Assembly: GCF_002953135.1 (NCBI RefSeq)
Contig: NZ_CP026372.1
Span: 2,232,001 to 2,296,000, forward strand
Reading direction: 5' to 3'
Length of the DNA: 64,000 bases
Source of the DNA: Sphingobium sp. SCG-1
Lineage (GTDB): Bacteria > Pseudomonadota > Alphaproteobacteria > Sphingomonadales > Sphingomonadaceae
Shown: in pieces, positions 16,847-25,371 of the stretch
Numbering within the stretch: the stretch's first letter is position 1
Layout of the letters: each line of letters opens with the position of its first letter
The notes under the pieces: generated by a model
The model's database searches: none
The model's input: the letters and a program-made list of their open reading frames with translations, nothing else
Told to the model about the DNA's origin: nothing
Made by a program: the position numbers and the translations under genes

Positions 16847-16902
16847 ACCGCGTCGGAGTGGAGTTCACTCTCTATTTTATCGTCAAGCGGCTCGCGTTTT
16901 GC

Positions 16903-17139
16903 TTATTCGCGCCAGCGGAAGCGGCCCATTTCCATCCATGCCAGCAACGGCTTCAGGGGGAATATCCAGACGATCCCCGCAATCAAATACACCATGATCT
17001 GAACCGGCATCGGCCACTGTCCGATGAAGCCTGAGCAACTACCCACGATCACGGCCCATACCGTGATGAGCGCCAGGATCAGCAACATGCCGACGGGCTT
17101 GCGCCATGTTGGCTGAGGTGGATTGGGATAGCCGCTCAT
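16903..17139 (-). CDS. DUF2842 family small membrane protein
   Basis: A 78-residue protein with two transmembrane helices (GMLLILALITVWAVIVGSCSGFI and PVQIMVYLIAGIVWIFPLKPL) and a short basic C-terminus. The pattern WRKPVGMLL ... WPMPVQIMVYLIAGIVWIFPLKPLLAWMEMGRF fits the alphaproteobacterial DUF2842 family; no function is known. Its ATG overlaps the stop of the cyclo-ligase gene (ATGA on the minus strand), so the two are likely cotranslated. Confidence in its being a gene is high; function is open. Confidence 0.85.
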   Translation of the reverse strand: MSGYPNPPQPTWRKPVGMLLILALITVWAVIVGSCSGFIGQWPMPVQIMVYLIAGIVWIFPLKPLLAWMEMGRFRWRE

Positions 17140-17705
17140 CGCTCGGTTCCTTCGATCAGGCTCGTTTCGGTTAACACGGCGTCAAGCGGCAAATCCCAAG
17201 GGTCAATGGGCACATGATCGACTTGCTGCACCGACCACGCGATCCCGATCCGCATGGCGTCGGGATGACGGGCAAAGGCGCGATCATAATAGCCCCCGCC
17301 TTGCCCCAATCGCCCCATCTGCGCATCGAAGGCGAGGAGCGGCGCTATTATGACGTCAGGGGTCAACACGTCGCTCGTTCCGGCAGGATGGCTGGTGCCG
17401 AACGGCCCAGCAATCAAAGGATCGTCGGGGTTCCAGCGCCGAAACTCCATGCTGCCCAGCCGATCGAGCGCGCAAGCAAGCGCAACCGTCTTCCCATGCG
17501 CGATCAGGGCATGTGCAAGCCTTTGTGCGGGCGCTTCCTCATCGATCGCCGTGTAAAGCGCGACGATATCGCGATCGGCGATCATCCTTGCCAGTGGGGA
17601 GGGCAGCACCTTGAATGCGAGCCGGTGCGCCAATGGATCAAGATCCGCTACGAACCGGCGGCGGCGGTCGCGGGCTTCGTCACGCAATTGCTGCTTTTCG
17701 GTCAA
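17136..17705 (-). CDS. 5-formyltetrahydrofolate cyclo-ligase
   Basis: ATP-dependent enzyme that returns 5-formyl-THF to the active folate pool as 5,10-methenyl-THF. About 189 residues. Seen: the basic N-terminus KQQLRDEARDRRRRF, the central DVLTPDVIIAPLLAFD, and the family signature GRLGQGGGYYDRAF followed by GIAWSVQQVDHVPIDPWDLPLDAVLTE. It lies just downstream of zapA and the probable 6S RNA, the arrangement conserved across proteobacteria (zapA-ssrS-ygfA/fau). Confidence 0.93.
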   Translation of the reverse strand: MTEKQQLRDEARDRRRRFVADLDPLAHRLAFKVLPSPLARMIADRDIVALYTAIDEEAPAQRLAHALIAHGKTVALACALDRLGSMEFRRWNPDDPLIAGPFGTSHPAGTSDVLTPDVIIAPLLAFDAQMGRLGQGGGYYDRAFARHPDAMRIGIAWSVQQVDHVPIDPWDLPLDAVLTETSLIEGTER

Positions 17706-17744
17706 TCAACGCGTCCCGTGAACGTCGGCCTGCGGTGCGGGCCG

Positions 17745-17905
17745 TGGAAGGGTGGCGGGACCGCCTCGGCCGTGTGCTGGAATATCCTCTGACGCCTCAA
17801 CGTCAGGTGGGGACCATGTAAGTCGGGCCGGAGCCCGGTCAGGGACAGCCCCCTTGGATGTGATTATCGCCTCAGGGATGTTCGCTAAAGCTCGTACCAG
17901 GCAGT
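17745..17905 (-). ncRNA. ssrS: 6S RNA (probable)
   Basis: 6S RNA binds the sigma-70 RNA polymerase holoenzyme by mimicking an open promoter. The 217-base gap between zapA and the cyclo-ligase gene is the conserved place of ssrS and contains no ORF. On the minus strand AAGGGGGC (17855-17848) can pair with GCCACCCTT (17756-17748) through one bulged A, giving a closing stem around a long, partly open rod with internal hairpins GGGC-TCC-GGCCC and CTGACG-TTGAG-GCGTCAG. Ends are estimates. The call rests on synteny and general shape, not on an alignment. Confidence 0.6.
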
Positions 17906-17922
17906 GCCCGCCACGAACGTAT

Positions 17923-18258
17923 CTAGGGAGCCACGCTCTCCGGGGCAAGCCTTTCGGCAACGCTTTCGAGACGGGCGGCAAGCGTTTCGATCGCCTGCGC
18001 TGCCGCATCGTCATTCTCGGCCAGCGGAAGGCGGACCTGCCGCCCCGCCGCTTCGCGTTTCAGGTCGTTGATTTCGTCGGCGAGAAAGAGAGCGGCGAAC
18101 AACAATTGCCGCACTTCGGTAAGGCCGGGTGTCGCCTGTCGCGCGACGTGCGTCTTGGCATCCACAATGCCGGCAAGATGGCTAAGGTGCGACTCTTCGC
18201 CATCCCGGCAATTGATGGCATATTGCCGCCCACCGATGGCGACCGTGACTTCAGCCAT
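17923..18258 (-). CDS. zapA: Cell division protein ZapA
   Basis: A 111-residue FtsZ-ring-associated protein that cross-links FtsZ filaments. The N-terminal domain MAEVTVAIGGRQYAINCRDGEESHLSHLAGIVD is the conserved ZapA globular part, followed by the helical region VRQLLFAALFLADEINDLKRE and a C-terminal coiled coil. It overlaps the upstream small ORF by eight bases and precedes the 6S RNA region. Assignment is secure from sequence plus context. Confidence 0.92.
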   Translation of the reverse strand: MAEVTVAIGGRQYAINCRDGEESHLSHLAGIVDAKTHVARQATPGLTEVRQLLFAALFLADEINDLKREAAGRQVRLPLAENDDAAAQAIETLAARLESVAERLAPESVAP

Positions 18259-18436
18259 GCACCGTTTCCTTGAGGTCTGCGATCAAAGCATCAAGAGAGC
18301 GCAAGGCTGCTACGGCTTCTTCCTGATTGATGGTGGCAGCGGCTTGCGGGGCAGGCGGCCGCTCCGCCAATGTCTCGATCCGGGACAGCGCCCGCTCCAG
18401 TCGGCCAATGGCCTCTATCATGCGATCGCTCGGCAT
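18251..18436 (-). CDS. Small coiled-coil protein upstream of zapA
   Basis: A 61-residue, nearly all-helical, heptad-rich protein (IGRLERALSRIETLAERPP ... EAVAALRSLDALIADLKETV) whose end overlaps zapA by eight bases. Overlap and codon use support a real gene. Size and helical character recall small Z-ring helpers such as ZapB, but I see no specific homology. An inner ATG at 18421 is an alternative start. The partner is presumably ZapA, by coupling only. Confidence 0.65.
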   Translation of the reverse strand: MPSDRMIEAIGRLERALSRIETLAERPPAPQAAATINQEEAVAALRSLDALIADLKETVHG

Positions 18437-18662
18437 CGTCCGAGCATAGCAGGAATATTCCGGAAAACGAAAGTGCTGATATCTGCGATGCAGACCCTAG
18501 GTAATTATCCAAGGGGTAAAGACAGCTTCACGCAAGAATTGGTTGCCGCGGTTGACGCACGGGCGTTCAGACGACAAATGAGGGCCAATTCACGACTCGC
18601 CACCGCCGTTTTCATAAACAGCATCCCGGCGCAACCTTCGATCGGGAAGACCAGAAATCGTA

Positions 18663-20633
18663 ATGACCGTCTCTGAAACGATGCTCGCCAACGCCATAAG
18701 GGCATTGTCCATGGACGCGGTTCAGGCCGCAAACAGCGGTCATCCGGGCATGCCGATGGGCATGGCGGACGCCGCGACGGTGCTGTTTCGAGAGTTTCTG
18801 AAGTTCGATCCTTCCGCACCGAAGTGGGCGGATCGCGACCGCTTCGTACTGTCGGCTGGCCATGGTTCGATGCTGATCTACAGCTTGCTGCACCTGACAG
18901 GTTATGCGCGGCCGACGATCGAGGACATCCGCAACTTCCGCCAGTTGCACAGCCCGTGTGCAGGACACCCTGAGAATTTCGAGCTGGCGGGCGTGGAGAC
19001 GACGACCGGACCGCTGGGGCAGGGGCTTGCCACTGCCGTTGGAATGGCGATTGCCGAGCGGCACCTGAACGCAACCTTCGGCGACGATCTGGTGGATCAC
19101 CGGACATGGGTGATCGCCGGCGATGGGTGCCTGATGGAAGGCATCAATCATGAAGCCATCGGCCTTGCCGGACATCTGGGCCTCGGTCGCCTGATCGTCC
19201 TGTGGGACGACAACAAGATCACCATCGACGGCTCAGTGAGCCTATCGAGCAGTGAGGATATCCCTGCGCGTTATGCCGCGACCGGCTGGCACGTCGTGTC
19301 CTGCGATGGCCATAATCCCGCCGATGTGCGCCGCGCGCTGACCGAAGCTTTGGCCGATCCGCGTCCCTCGCTTGTCGCCTGCGCCACCAAGATTGGCTAT
19401 GGCTCACCGAATAAAGGCGGCACCTCGGGTGTCCATGGTTCACCATTGGGGGCGGACGAAGTGACGGCCTCGCGCCTGTTCCTGGGTTGGGAGCATGAGC
19501 CGTTCGTCATTCCCGAAGACGTCGCTGCCGAATGGCGCAAGGCTGGTGCGCGTGGGGCGGAAGTGCGTGGAGCATGGGAAAAGCGCCTTGCAAGCCATTC
19601 TGATACCAAAGAATTCGAACGTCGCATGGCGGGCGAACTCCCCAGCGGTTTCAGCCTCGAAGCTTACATAGACAGCCTGATCGCCAACCCGCAGAAGGTA
19701 GCCACCCGCCGCGCGAGCGAATTGGCCCTGGGCGCAATCAACGACCTGCTGTCCGAGACACTGGGCGGATCGGCCGATCTCACCGGCTCCAACAACACCA
19801 AGACCAAATCGACCACACCGCTGACGAAGGACGATTATTCCGGCCGTTACGTCTATTATGGCATCCGCGAATTCGGCATGTCCGCCGCAATGAACGGCAT
19901 GGCGTTGCACGGCGGCGTCATTCCCTATGGCGGCACGTTCCTCGTGTTCTCCGACTATTGCCGCTCCGCAATCCGCATGTCGGCGCTGCAGCGTGCGCGC
20001 GTGATCTATGTGATGACGCATGACAGCATCGGCCTTGGTGAAGATGGCCCGACGCATCAGCCAGTCGAGCATGTGATGAGCCTGCGCATGATTCCGAACC
20101 TCGACGTATATCGCCCCTGCGATATCGTAGAGACCGCGGAATGCTGGGAATTGTCATTGCAGGATGCAGACGGGCCGTCGCTCCTCGCGCTGACCCGCCA
20201 GAATCTGCCGCAGCTTCGCACCGAGAAGAGCGAGAATCTGTCGGCAAAGGGTGCCTATCGCCTGCGCGCAGCCAAGGCGGAGCGCCGCGTCGTGCTGCTC
20301 GCCACGGGTTCCGAGGTCGAGATCGCTGTCCAGGTCGCCGATGCGCTCGAAGCGCAAGGCGTCGGCGCGGATGTCGTGTCTATGCCGAACTGGGCGCGCT
20401 TCGACGCGCAAACCGCTGCCTATCGTGCCGACGTCCTACCGGACCATGTGCTGCGCGTCTCAATAGAGGCAGGCGTCACCTTCGGTTGGGAGCGATACAC
20501 CGGCATTGCGGGACTGCGCTTCGGGATCGACACGTTCGGCGCTTCGGCCCCAATCGATGCGCTTTACGACCATTTCGGCCTGACCGCCGCCAAGATCACG
20601 CCGCAGATCGTTGCGGCTCTCGCGACCCAATAA
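18663..20633 (+). CDS. tkt: Transketolase
   Basis: Thiamine-diphosphate enzyme moving two-carbon units between sugar phosphates in the pentose phosphate pathway. 656 residues, normal length. N-terminal: AANSGHPGMPMGMADAATVLF; the TPP/Mg motif GDGCLMEGINHEAIGLAGHLGLGRLIVLWDDNKI; GPLGQGLATAVGMA; middle domain DSIGLGEDGPTHQPVEH; C-terminal ATGSEVEIAVQVA. Start ATG at 18663 gives the standard N-terminus, though the Shine-Dalgarno is poor. It leads the tkt-gap-pgk block. The 226-base upstream gap is shared with the divergent zapA genes and must hold both promoters. Confidence 0.97.
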   Translation: MTVSETMLANAIRALSMDAVQAANSGHPGMPMGMADAATVLFREFLKFDPSAPKWADRDRFVLSAGHGSMLIYSLLHLTGYARPTIEDIRNFRQLHSPCAGHPENFELAGVETTTGPLGQGLATAVGMAIAERHLNATFGDDLVDHRTWVIAGDGCLMEGINHEAIGLAGHLGLGRLIVLWDDNKITIDGSVSLSSSEDIPARYAATGWHVVSCDGHNPADVRRALTEALADPRPSLVACATKIGYGSPNKGGTSGVHGSPLGADEVTASRLFLGWEHEPFVIPEDVAAEWRKAGARGAEVRGAWEKRLASHSDTKEFERRMAGELPSGFSLEAYIDSLIANPQKVATRRASELALGAINDLLSETLGGSADLTGSNNTKTKSTTPLTKDDYSGRYVYYGIREFGMSAAMNGMALHGGVIPYGGTFLVFSDYCRSAIRMSALQRARVIYVMTHDSIGLGEDGPTHQPVEHVMSLRMIPNLDVYRPCDIVETAECWELSLQDADGPSLLALTRQNLPQLRTEKSENLSAKGAYRLRAAKAERRVVLLATGSEVEIAVQVADALEAQGVGADVVSMPNWARFDAQTAAYRADVLPDHVLRVSIEAGVTFGWERYTGIAGLRFGIDTFGASAPIDALYDHFGLTAAKITPQIVAALATQ

Positions 20634-20649
20634 CAGGAGCTAAGTGCAG

Positions 20650-21660
20650 ATGGCTGTCAAAGTAGCAATCAACGGTTTCGGACGCATCGGTCGTCTGGTC
20701 GCGCGCGCCATATTGGAGCGCACCGATCATGATCTTGAACTGGTCAGCATCAACGATTTGGGCGATGCGAAGGCGAACGCACTGCTCTTCAAGCGCGATA
20801 GCGTCCACGGTCCGTTTGCTGGTTCAGTCGAAGTCGACGGGAATGACATTATCATCAACGGCAAGCGCATCGCCGTGACTGCCGAGCGCGATCCCGCCAA
20901 GCTGCCGCACGCCGCGCAAGGCGTTCAGATCGCTCTGGAATGCACCGGCTTCTTCGCGGACAAGGCCAGCGCGTCCAAGCATCTGGAAGCGGGCGCAAAG
21001 CGCGTCGTGATTTCTGCGCCCGCCAAGAATGCCGACAAGACCATCGTGTTCGGCGTCAACCATGAGACGCTGACTGCCGACGACATCGTCATCTCGAATG
21101 CGTCGTGCACCACCAACTGCCTCGCGCCGCTTGCAAAGGTGCTGAACGATACCATCGGCATTGAGCGGGGCCTGATGACGACGATCCACAGCTACACCAA
21201 CGATCAGAAGATCCTCGACCAGATCCACAGTGACCCGCGCCGTGCACGCGCCGCCGCCATGTCGATGATTCCGACGACCACTGGTGCAGCCCGTGCGGTT
21301 GGCGAAGTTATGCCTGAACTGAAGGGCAAGCTTGACGGATCGTCGATCCGCGTGCCGACCCCGAACGTCTCGGTCGTCGACCTCACTTTCACGCCGAAGC
21401 GCGACACGACTATCGAGGAAGTGAACAGCCTGCTGAAGGCGGCGTCGGAATCAGGGCCGCTGAAGGGCGTGCTCGCCTACACCGATGAGCCGCTGGTCTC
21501 GATCGACTTCAATCACGTGCCTGCAAGCTCGACCGTCGACAGCCTGGAAACGGCGGTCATCGACGGCAAGCTGGTTCGCGTATTGAGCTGGTACGACAAT
21601 GAATGGGGCTTCTCCAACCGCATGGTCGACACGACCGGCGTGGTTGCTGGGCTGCTCTAA
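20650..21660 (+). CDS. gap: Glyceraldehyde-3-phosphate dehydrogenase
   Basis: NAD(P)-dependent, reversible oxidation of glyceraldehyde 3-phosphate to 1,3-bisphosphoglycerate. About 336 residues. Rossmann start VAINGFGRIGRLVARA; catalytic Cys in SNASCTTNCLAPLAKV; then IHSYTNDQKILDQIHSDPRRARA; C-terminal SWYDNEWGFSNRMVDT. A GTG at 20644 is in frame, but CAGGAG (20634-20639) is better spaced for the ATG at 20650. It sits 16 bases after tkt and is closed by a strong terminator before pgk. Cofactor preference cannot be settled by eye. Confidence 0.97.
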   Translation: MAVKVAINGFGRIGRLVARAILERTDHDLELVSINDLGDAKANALLFKRDSVHGPFAGSVEVDGNDIIINGKRIAVTAERDPAKLPHAAQGVQIALECTGFFADKASASKHLEAGAKRVVISAPAKNADKTIVFGVNHETLTADDIVISNASCTTNCLAPLAKVLNDTIGIERGLMTTIHSYTNDQKILDQIHSDPRRARAAAMSMIPTTTGAARAVGEVMPELKGKLDGSSIRVPTPNVSVVDLTFTPKRDTTIEEVNSLLKAASESGPLKGVLAYTDEPLVSIDFNHVPASSTVDSLETAVIDGKLVRVLSWYDNEWGFSNRMVDTTGVVAGLL

Positions 21661-21667
21661 AATATCC

Positions 21668-21699
21668 CGCCCGCCGATCATGTGATTGGCGGGCGTTTT
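21668..21699 (+). terminator. Intrinsic terminator after gap
   Basis: CGCCCGCC (21668-21675) pairs perfectly with GGCGGGCG (21688-21695), with further pairs inside (GATCA/TGATT), followed by TTTT. It begins eight bases after the gap stop codon and separates tkt-gap from pgk. Confidence 0.85.
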
Positions 21700-21721
21700 C
21701 AACGACGACATGGGGACTACC

Positions 21722-22924
21722 TTGGCAAAGCCATTCAAGACGCTCGACGACATGGGGGATCTCACCGGCAAGGCTGTGTTGGTCCGCGAAGACCTGAACG
21801 TCCCGATGCAGGATGGCGCCATCACCGACGATACCCGCCTTCGTTCGGCCATGCCGACGGTTCTGGAACTCGCTGATCGCGGTGCAAAGGTAATGATACT
21901 CGCGCATTTCGGTCGTCCCAAGGGGCAGAAGTCGCCCGATATGTCGCTTAGCCTGGTGACGCGCGCTCTTACTCATGTTCTCGGTCGCGACGTGCAGTTC
22001 ATCCCTGATTGTCAGGGACAGGCCGCTGCCGATGGCATCGCGGTGATGCGCGGCGGCAATATCGCGATCCTTGAGAATACGCGCTTCCATGCGGGTGAAG
22101 AGAAGAACGATCCGGCGCTTATCGACGCGATGGCGGCGCTAGGCGACTATTACGTCAACGACGCGTTCTCCGCCGCGCATCGCGCGCATGTTTCGACCGA
22201 AGGTTTGGCGCACAAGCTGCCTGCCTTTGCCGGCCGCGCGATGGAAGCGGAACTGGATGCGCTCCAGAAAGCGCTCGGGGAACCGGAGAAACCCGTAGCG
22301 GCAGTCGTTGGGGGAGCGAAGGTGTCCTCCAAGCTCGACGTCTTGACGCATCTGGTCACCAAGGTCGATCACCTCATCATCGGTGGCGGCATGGCCAACA
22401 CTTTCCTTGCAGCGCGTGGCGTGGATGTGGGTAAGTCGCTGTGCGAGCATGACCTCGCGGCAACGGCAGAGAGCATCCTCGACGCGGCCGACAGGGCAGG
22501 CTGCACGATCCATCTGCCTTATGACGTGGTAGTGGCGAAGGAATTCGCCGCCAACCCGCCCTCGGTGCGGACATGCAACGTACACGAAGTCGCGGCCGAT
22601 GAAATGATCCTCGACGTTGGGCCATCGGCCGTTGAGGCACTGGGCGATGTGCTCAAGACCTGCAAGACGCTCGTTTGGAACGGCCCGCTCGGCGCCTTCG
22701 AAATGGCGCCGTTCGACAAGGCTACCGTTGCCCTCGCGCAGACCGCCGCGGCCCTCACCAAGGAAGGCTCGCTTGTGTCGGTCGCGGGGGGCGGCGATAC
22801 CGTTGCCGCACTCAATCATGCGGGCGTGGCGGCGGACTTCACCTTCGTCTCGACGGCAGGCGGCGCTTTCCTCGAATGGATGGAAGGCAAGGAACTGCCC
22901 GGCGTGAAGGCGCTGATGATCTAG
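21722..22924 (+). CDS. pgk: Phosphoglycerate kinase
   Basis: Transfers phosphate from 1,3-bisphosphoglycerate to ADP. About 400 residues. Seen: FKTLDDMGDLTGKAVLVREDLNVPMQDG (substrate region), LAHFGRPKG, ENTRFHAGEEKNDP, AVVGGAKVSSKLDVL, VWNGPLGAFEMAPFD, and the C-terminal nucleotide loop SVAGGGDTVAALNHAG. Start is ambiguous. The frame opens at a TTG (21686) inside the gap terminator, which is unlikely. ATG at 21710 has no Shine-Dalgarno. TTG at 21722 has GGGGA five bases upstream and gives a normal N-terminus, so it is chosen. Confidence 0.95.
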   Translation: MAKPFKTLDDMGDLTGKAVLVREDLNVPMQDGAITDDTRLRSAMPTVLELADRGAKVMILAHFGRPKGQKSPDMSLSLVTRALTHVLGRDVQFIPDCQGQAAADGIAVMRGGNIAILENTRFHAGEEKNDPALIDAMAALGDYYVNDAFSAAHRAHVSTEGLAHKLPAFAGRAMEAELDALQKALGEPEKPVAAVVGGAKVSSKLDVLTHLVTKVDHLIIGGGMANTFLAARGVDVGKSLCEHDLAATAESILDAADRAGCTIHLPYDVVVAKEFAANPPSVRTCNVHEVAADEMILDVGPSAVEALGDVLKTCKTLVWNGPLGAFEMAPFDKATVALAQTAAALTKEGSLVSVAGGGDTVAALNHAGVAADFTFVSTAGGAFLEWMEGKELPGVKALMI

Positions 22925-22937
22925 GACGCGTTAGGGA

Positions 22938-23459
22938 TCAAGGCGCTGTTGCCAAAGCCATTGGCTGTGTTGGCGCTGGCTCGCGCAGCAACGGGACAAG
23001 TATGTCGTTCATGGAGTCGAGGGTCAGCGCTGCTGCTTTCGCGTAGCGAATGCGGCCAGCCCGATCGATCACATAGTTGGTTGGGACTGCGCTGACGTCG
23101 GCATAAGGGCCGCCCTTTATTCGGCGCACCGAGGGAATGGCCATGGCGTTAAACAAGGCTTTAAGCTTTTGAAGAGGCACTGAGCCTTCCGTCGTTATCG
23201 CGAATACGCGTAGGCCCGCATCCTTCCGCGCACGATAATAGCCGTCGAGCAGGGGGAGTTCGACCTTGCACGGCCCACACCACGTCGCCCAGAAATTGAG
23301 CACGACCACTTGCCCTCGAAGGTCAGTCAGATTGACTTTGGTACCATCGATCAAGGTTAATTCGAAATCTGGCGCGGGCTGATCGAGTTTAATCGATTTG
23401 GCATGGGCAGGCGCGGCAACGAGAGTCAACGCCACCAACACACACGCACGAAATCGCAT
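22938..23459 (-). CDS. TlpA-family thioredoxin-like protein, exported
   Basis: A 173-residue protein with a cleavable signal peptide (RACVLVALTLVAAPAHA) and a TlpA/AhpC-TSA-like thioredoxin domain: APDFELTLIDGTKVNLTDLRGQVVVLNFWATWCGPCKVELPLL. The active site is WCGPC and the cis-proline region is SAVPTNYVIDRAGRI. Probably a periplasmic reductase, for example in cytochrome c maturation or general thiol repair; the substrate is not evident. Convergent with pgk and divergent from the aldolase gene. No ccm genes are nearby. Confidence 0.88.
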   Translation of the reverse strand: MRFRACVLVALTLVAAPAHAKSIKLDQPAPDFELTLIDGTKVNLTDLRGQVVVLNFWATWCGPCKVELPLLDGYYRARKDAGLRVFAITTEGSVPLQKLKALFNAMAIPSVRRIKGGPYADVSAVPTNYVIDRAGRIRYAKAAALTLDSMNDILVPLLREPAPTQPMALATAP

Positions 23460-23656
23460 AACGCCCCCTGAACTAACCCCTTAGCAGCCAGGAAGGCTGC
23501 CCCGTTCCGGGAATCGTGTCAATGGGCGACCGAGATTTGCTGCGTTGCAGCAGGTTGCGGCATGGAAGGTCAGCCGCTATCAGACCTCGGTATCGCACGA
23601 TGACACAGTTATTTGGACTGAGTTATGCAACGCAACAAACAGGAGGGTATGCGCAG

Positions 23657-24550
23657 ATGCTCGATCAAGATATGACCGCAAAGATCGCTAATGGCCAAGG
23701 CTTTATCGCGGCGCTCGACCAAAGCGGCGGTTCCACGCCCAAGGCCCTCAAGGGCTATGGCGTCGAGGAAGGCGCATGGTCCTCGGACGAGGAAATGTTC
23801 GGCCTGATCCACGATATGCGTAGCCGCATCATCACCTCGCCATGCTTTAACGGCGAGAAAGTCATTGGCGCGATCCTGTTTGAGCGCACGATGGACGGTC
23901 AGGCGGACGGCAAGCCCGTGCCGCAGGTGTTGAAAGAGCGCGGCGTCGTGCCCTTCATCAAGATCGACAAGGGCCTTGAGGACGATGTCAACGGTGTTCA
24001 GTTGATGAAGCCGATGCCCGAACTCGACGCGCTGCTCGCTCGCGCGAAGAGCCTGGGCGTGTATGGCACCAAAGAACGCTCGGTCATCAACCTCGCCAAT
24101 CGCGAGGGTATTACCGCCATCGTCAAGCAGCAGTTTGAAGTCGGCCAGCAGGTACTCGCCGGTGGCCTGATGCCGATGCTGGAGCCTGAACTCAACATCA
24201 AGAGCCCCGAGCGTGCCGAAGCGGAGCAGATCCTGCTTGAGGAATTGTTGAAGGCGCTTGACGCCATGCCAGGCGATGACAAGGTGATGCTGAAGCTGTC
24301 GATCCCTTCGAAGTCCGGGCTGTTCGACCCGCTCGTGGATCATCGCCGCGTGCTGCGGGTGGTGGCGCTGTCGGGCGGCTATGCGCGCCCCGAAGCCTGC
24401 GCGGAACTCGCCAAGAATCGCGGCATGATCGCGAGCTTCAGCCGTGCATTGCTTGAAGACTTGCGATTCCAGATGAGCGCGGATGAATTCAATGGCTCGC
24501 TTGGCGGCGCTATTGATGAAATCCATAAGGCGTCAACCGTAAAGGTGTGA
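23657..24550 (+). CDS. fda: Class I fructose-bisphosphate aldolase
   Basis: Schiff-base aldolase cleaving or forming fructose 1,6-bisphosphate. The 297 residues match the short bacterial class I group known from Staphylococcus (GFIAALDQSGGSTPKALKGYGV; FERTMDGQADGK; VPFIKIDKGLEDDVNGVQLMKP with the likely active lysines; VALSGGYARPEACAELAKN). No metal-binding class II motif. The open frame begins at 23516, but AGGAGG at 23641-23646 points to the ATG at 23657 (MLDQDMTAK). It completes the tkt-gap-pgk-aldolase group, transcribed separately. Confidence 0.93.
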   Translation: MLDQDMTAKIANGQGFIAALDQSGGSTPKALKGYGVEEGAWSSDEEMFGLIHDMRSRIITSPCFNGEKVIGAILFERTMDGQADGKPVPQVLKERGVVPFIKIDKGLEDDVNGVQLMKPMPELDALLARAKSLGVYGTKERSVINLANREGITAIVKQQFEVGQQVLAGGLMPMLEPELNIKSPERAEAEQILLEELLKALDAMPGDDKVMLKLSIPSKSGLFDPLVDHRRVLRVVALSGGYARPEACAELAKNRGMIASFSRALLEDLRFQMSADEFNGSLGGAIDEIHKASTVKV

Positions 24551-24558
24551 CGATAATT

Positions 24559-24617
24559 GTGCCGCTACCCCTCGTCATTCCCCACTTTCGCGGGAATGGC
24601 GGGTGGGGTAGGGGCAC
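24559..24617. repeat. Long imperfect inverted repeat before thiE
   Basis: GTGCC.CTACCCC...ATTCCC on the left is mirrored by GGGAAT...GTGGGGTAG.GGCAC on the right, with a loop around CACTTTCGC. It resembles the short dispersed palindromes built on CGTCATTCCCGC found in many proteobacteria. It fills nearly all of the 70-base aldolase-thiE gap and contains the only Shine-Dalgarno candidate for thiE (TAGGGG) within its right arm. Confidence 0.7.
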
Positions 24618-24620
24618 TGC

Positions 24621-25319
24621 ATGACCGATTTCACCGAAGACGACTTGAAGCTATCCCCTGAGTTCGCCGCGCAGTTCGGCCAGCCGGGGTTCCGGCCTGC
24701 GTGCCAGCTGTATCTCATCTCGCCGCCTTCCATCGACGAAAGTTTTGCGGACGTGCTGGCGTCCACGCTCGATGCCGGAAAGGTGGCTGCGTTTCAATTG
24801 CGCCTCAAAGGCATCGACGAACACGCCATCGCGGCTCTCGCCGAACCACTCCAGCGTATCTGTGCCGACCGGGAGGTCGCCTTCATCATCAACGACAGCA
24901 TTGGCCTTGCCAAACGTCTCGGCGCAGACGGCGTGCATCTGGGGCAGGGCGATGGCGATGCGCGGGATGCCCGCGCGCAGCTTGGCCCCAAGGTGCAGAT
25001 CGGCGTGACATGCCACGACAGCCGTCACCTCGCGATGGAAGCAGGAGAGGCGGGGGCCGACTATGTCGCGTTCGGCGCATTCTATCCGACGACCACGAAA
25101 GATGTGTCGCACATCGCTGACCCGGCGCTCCTCGGCTGGTGGACCACGGTGTTCGAACTGCCCTGCGTCGCTATCGGCGGCATCACGCCGCAAAACGCTA
25201 CACCGCTGATCGAAGCCGGCGCGGATTTCATCGCGGTGTCGAGCGCTGTGTGGCAGCATCCGCAAGGGCCCGTTGCGGCCATACAGGAATTTGCGCAGAT
25301 ACTTGGGCCACGCGCCTGA
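24621..25319 (+). CDS. thiE: Thiamine-phosphate synthase
   Basis: Joins HMP pyrophosphate and the thiazole phosphate to make thiamine phosphate. 232 residues with a TIM-barrel pattern: QLYLISPP, KVAAFQLRLKG, AFIINDSIGLAKRLGADGVHLGQGD, IGVTCHDSRHLAMEAGEAGADYVAFGAFYPTTTK and VAIGGITPQNATPLIEAGADFIAVSSAVW. A roughly 25-residue N-terminal extension precedes the first strand. No TPP riboswitch is visible upstream; a strong hairpin carrying the Shine-Dalgarno lies there instead. Other thi genes are not in the window, so the gene is outside a classic thiamine operon. Confidence 0.93.
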   Translation: MTDFTEDDLKLSPEFAAQFGQPGFRPACQLYLISPPSIDESFADVLASTLDAGKVAAFQLRLKGIDEHAIAALAEPLQRICADREVAFIINDSIGLAKRLGADGVHLGQGDGDARDARAQLGPKVQIGVTCHDSRHLAMEAGEAGADYVAFGAFYPTTTKDVSHIADPALLGWWTTVFELPCVAIGGITPQNATPLIEAGADFIAVSSAVWQHPQGPVAAIQEFAQILGPRA

Positions 25320-25371
25320 ACTCTCGGGCCTGCTCGCGCGTTGATGCAGCAGGATTGGGAGAAGGAATGAC

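Noticed and set aside
18552..18580. Promoter TTGACG-N17-CAAATG before tkt
   Set aside because: The -35 is good but the -10 is poor; too weak to list as a feature.
24551..24620. TPP riboswitch before thiE
   Set aside because: None of the conserved TPP aptamer segments are visible in the 70-base gap; only the palindrome is there.
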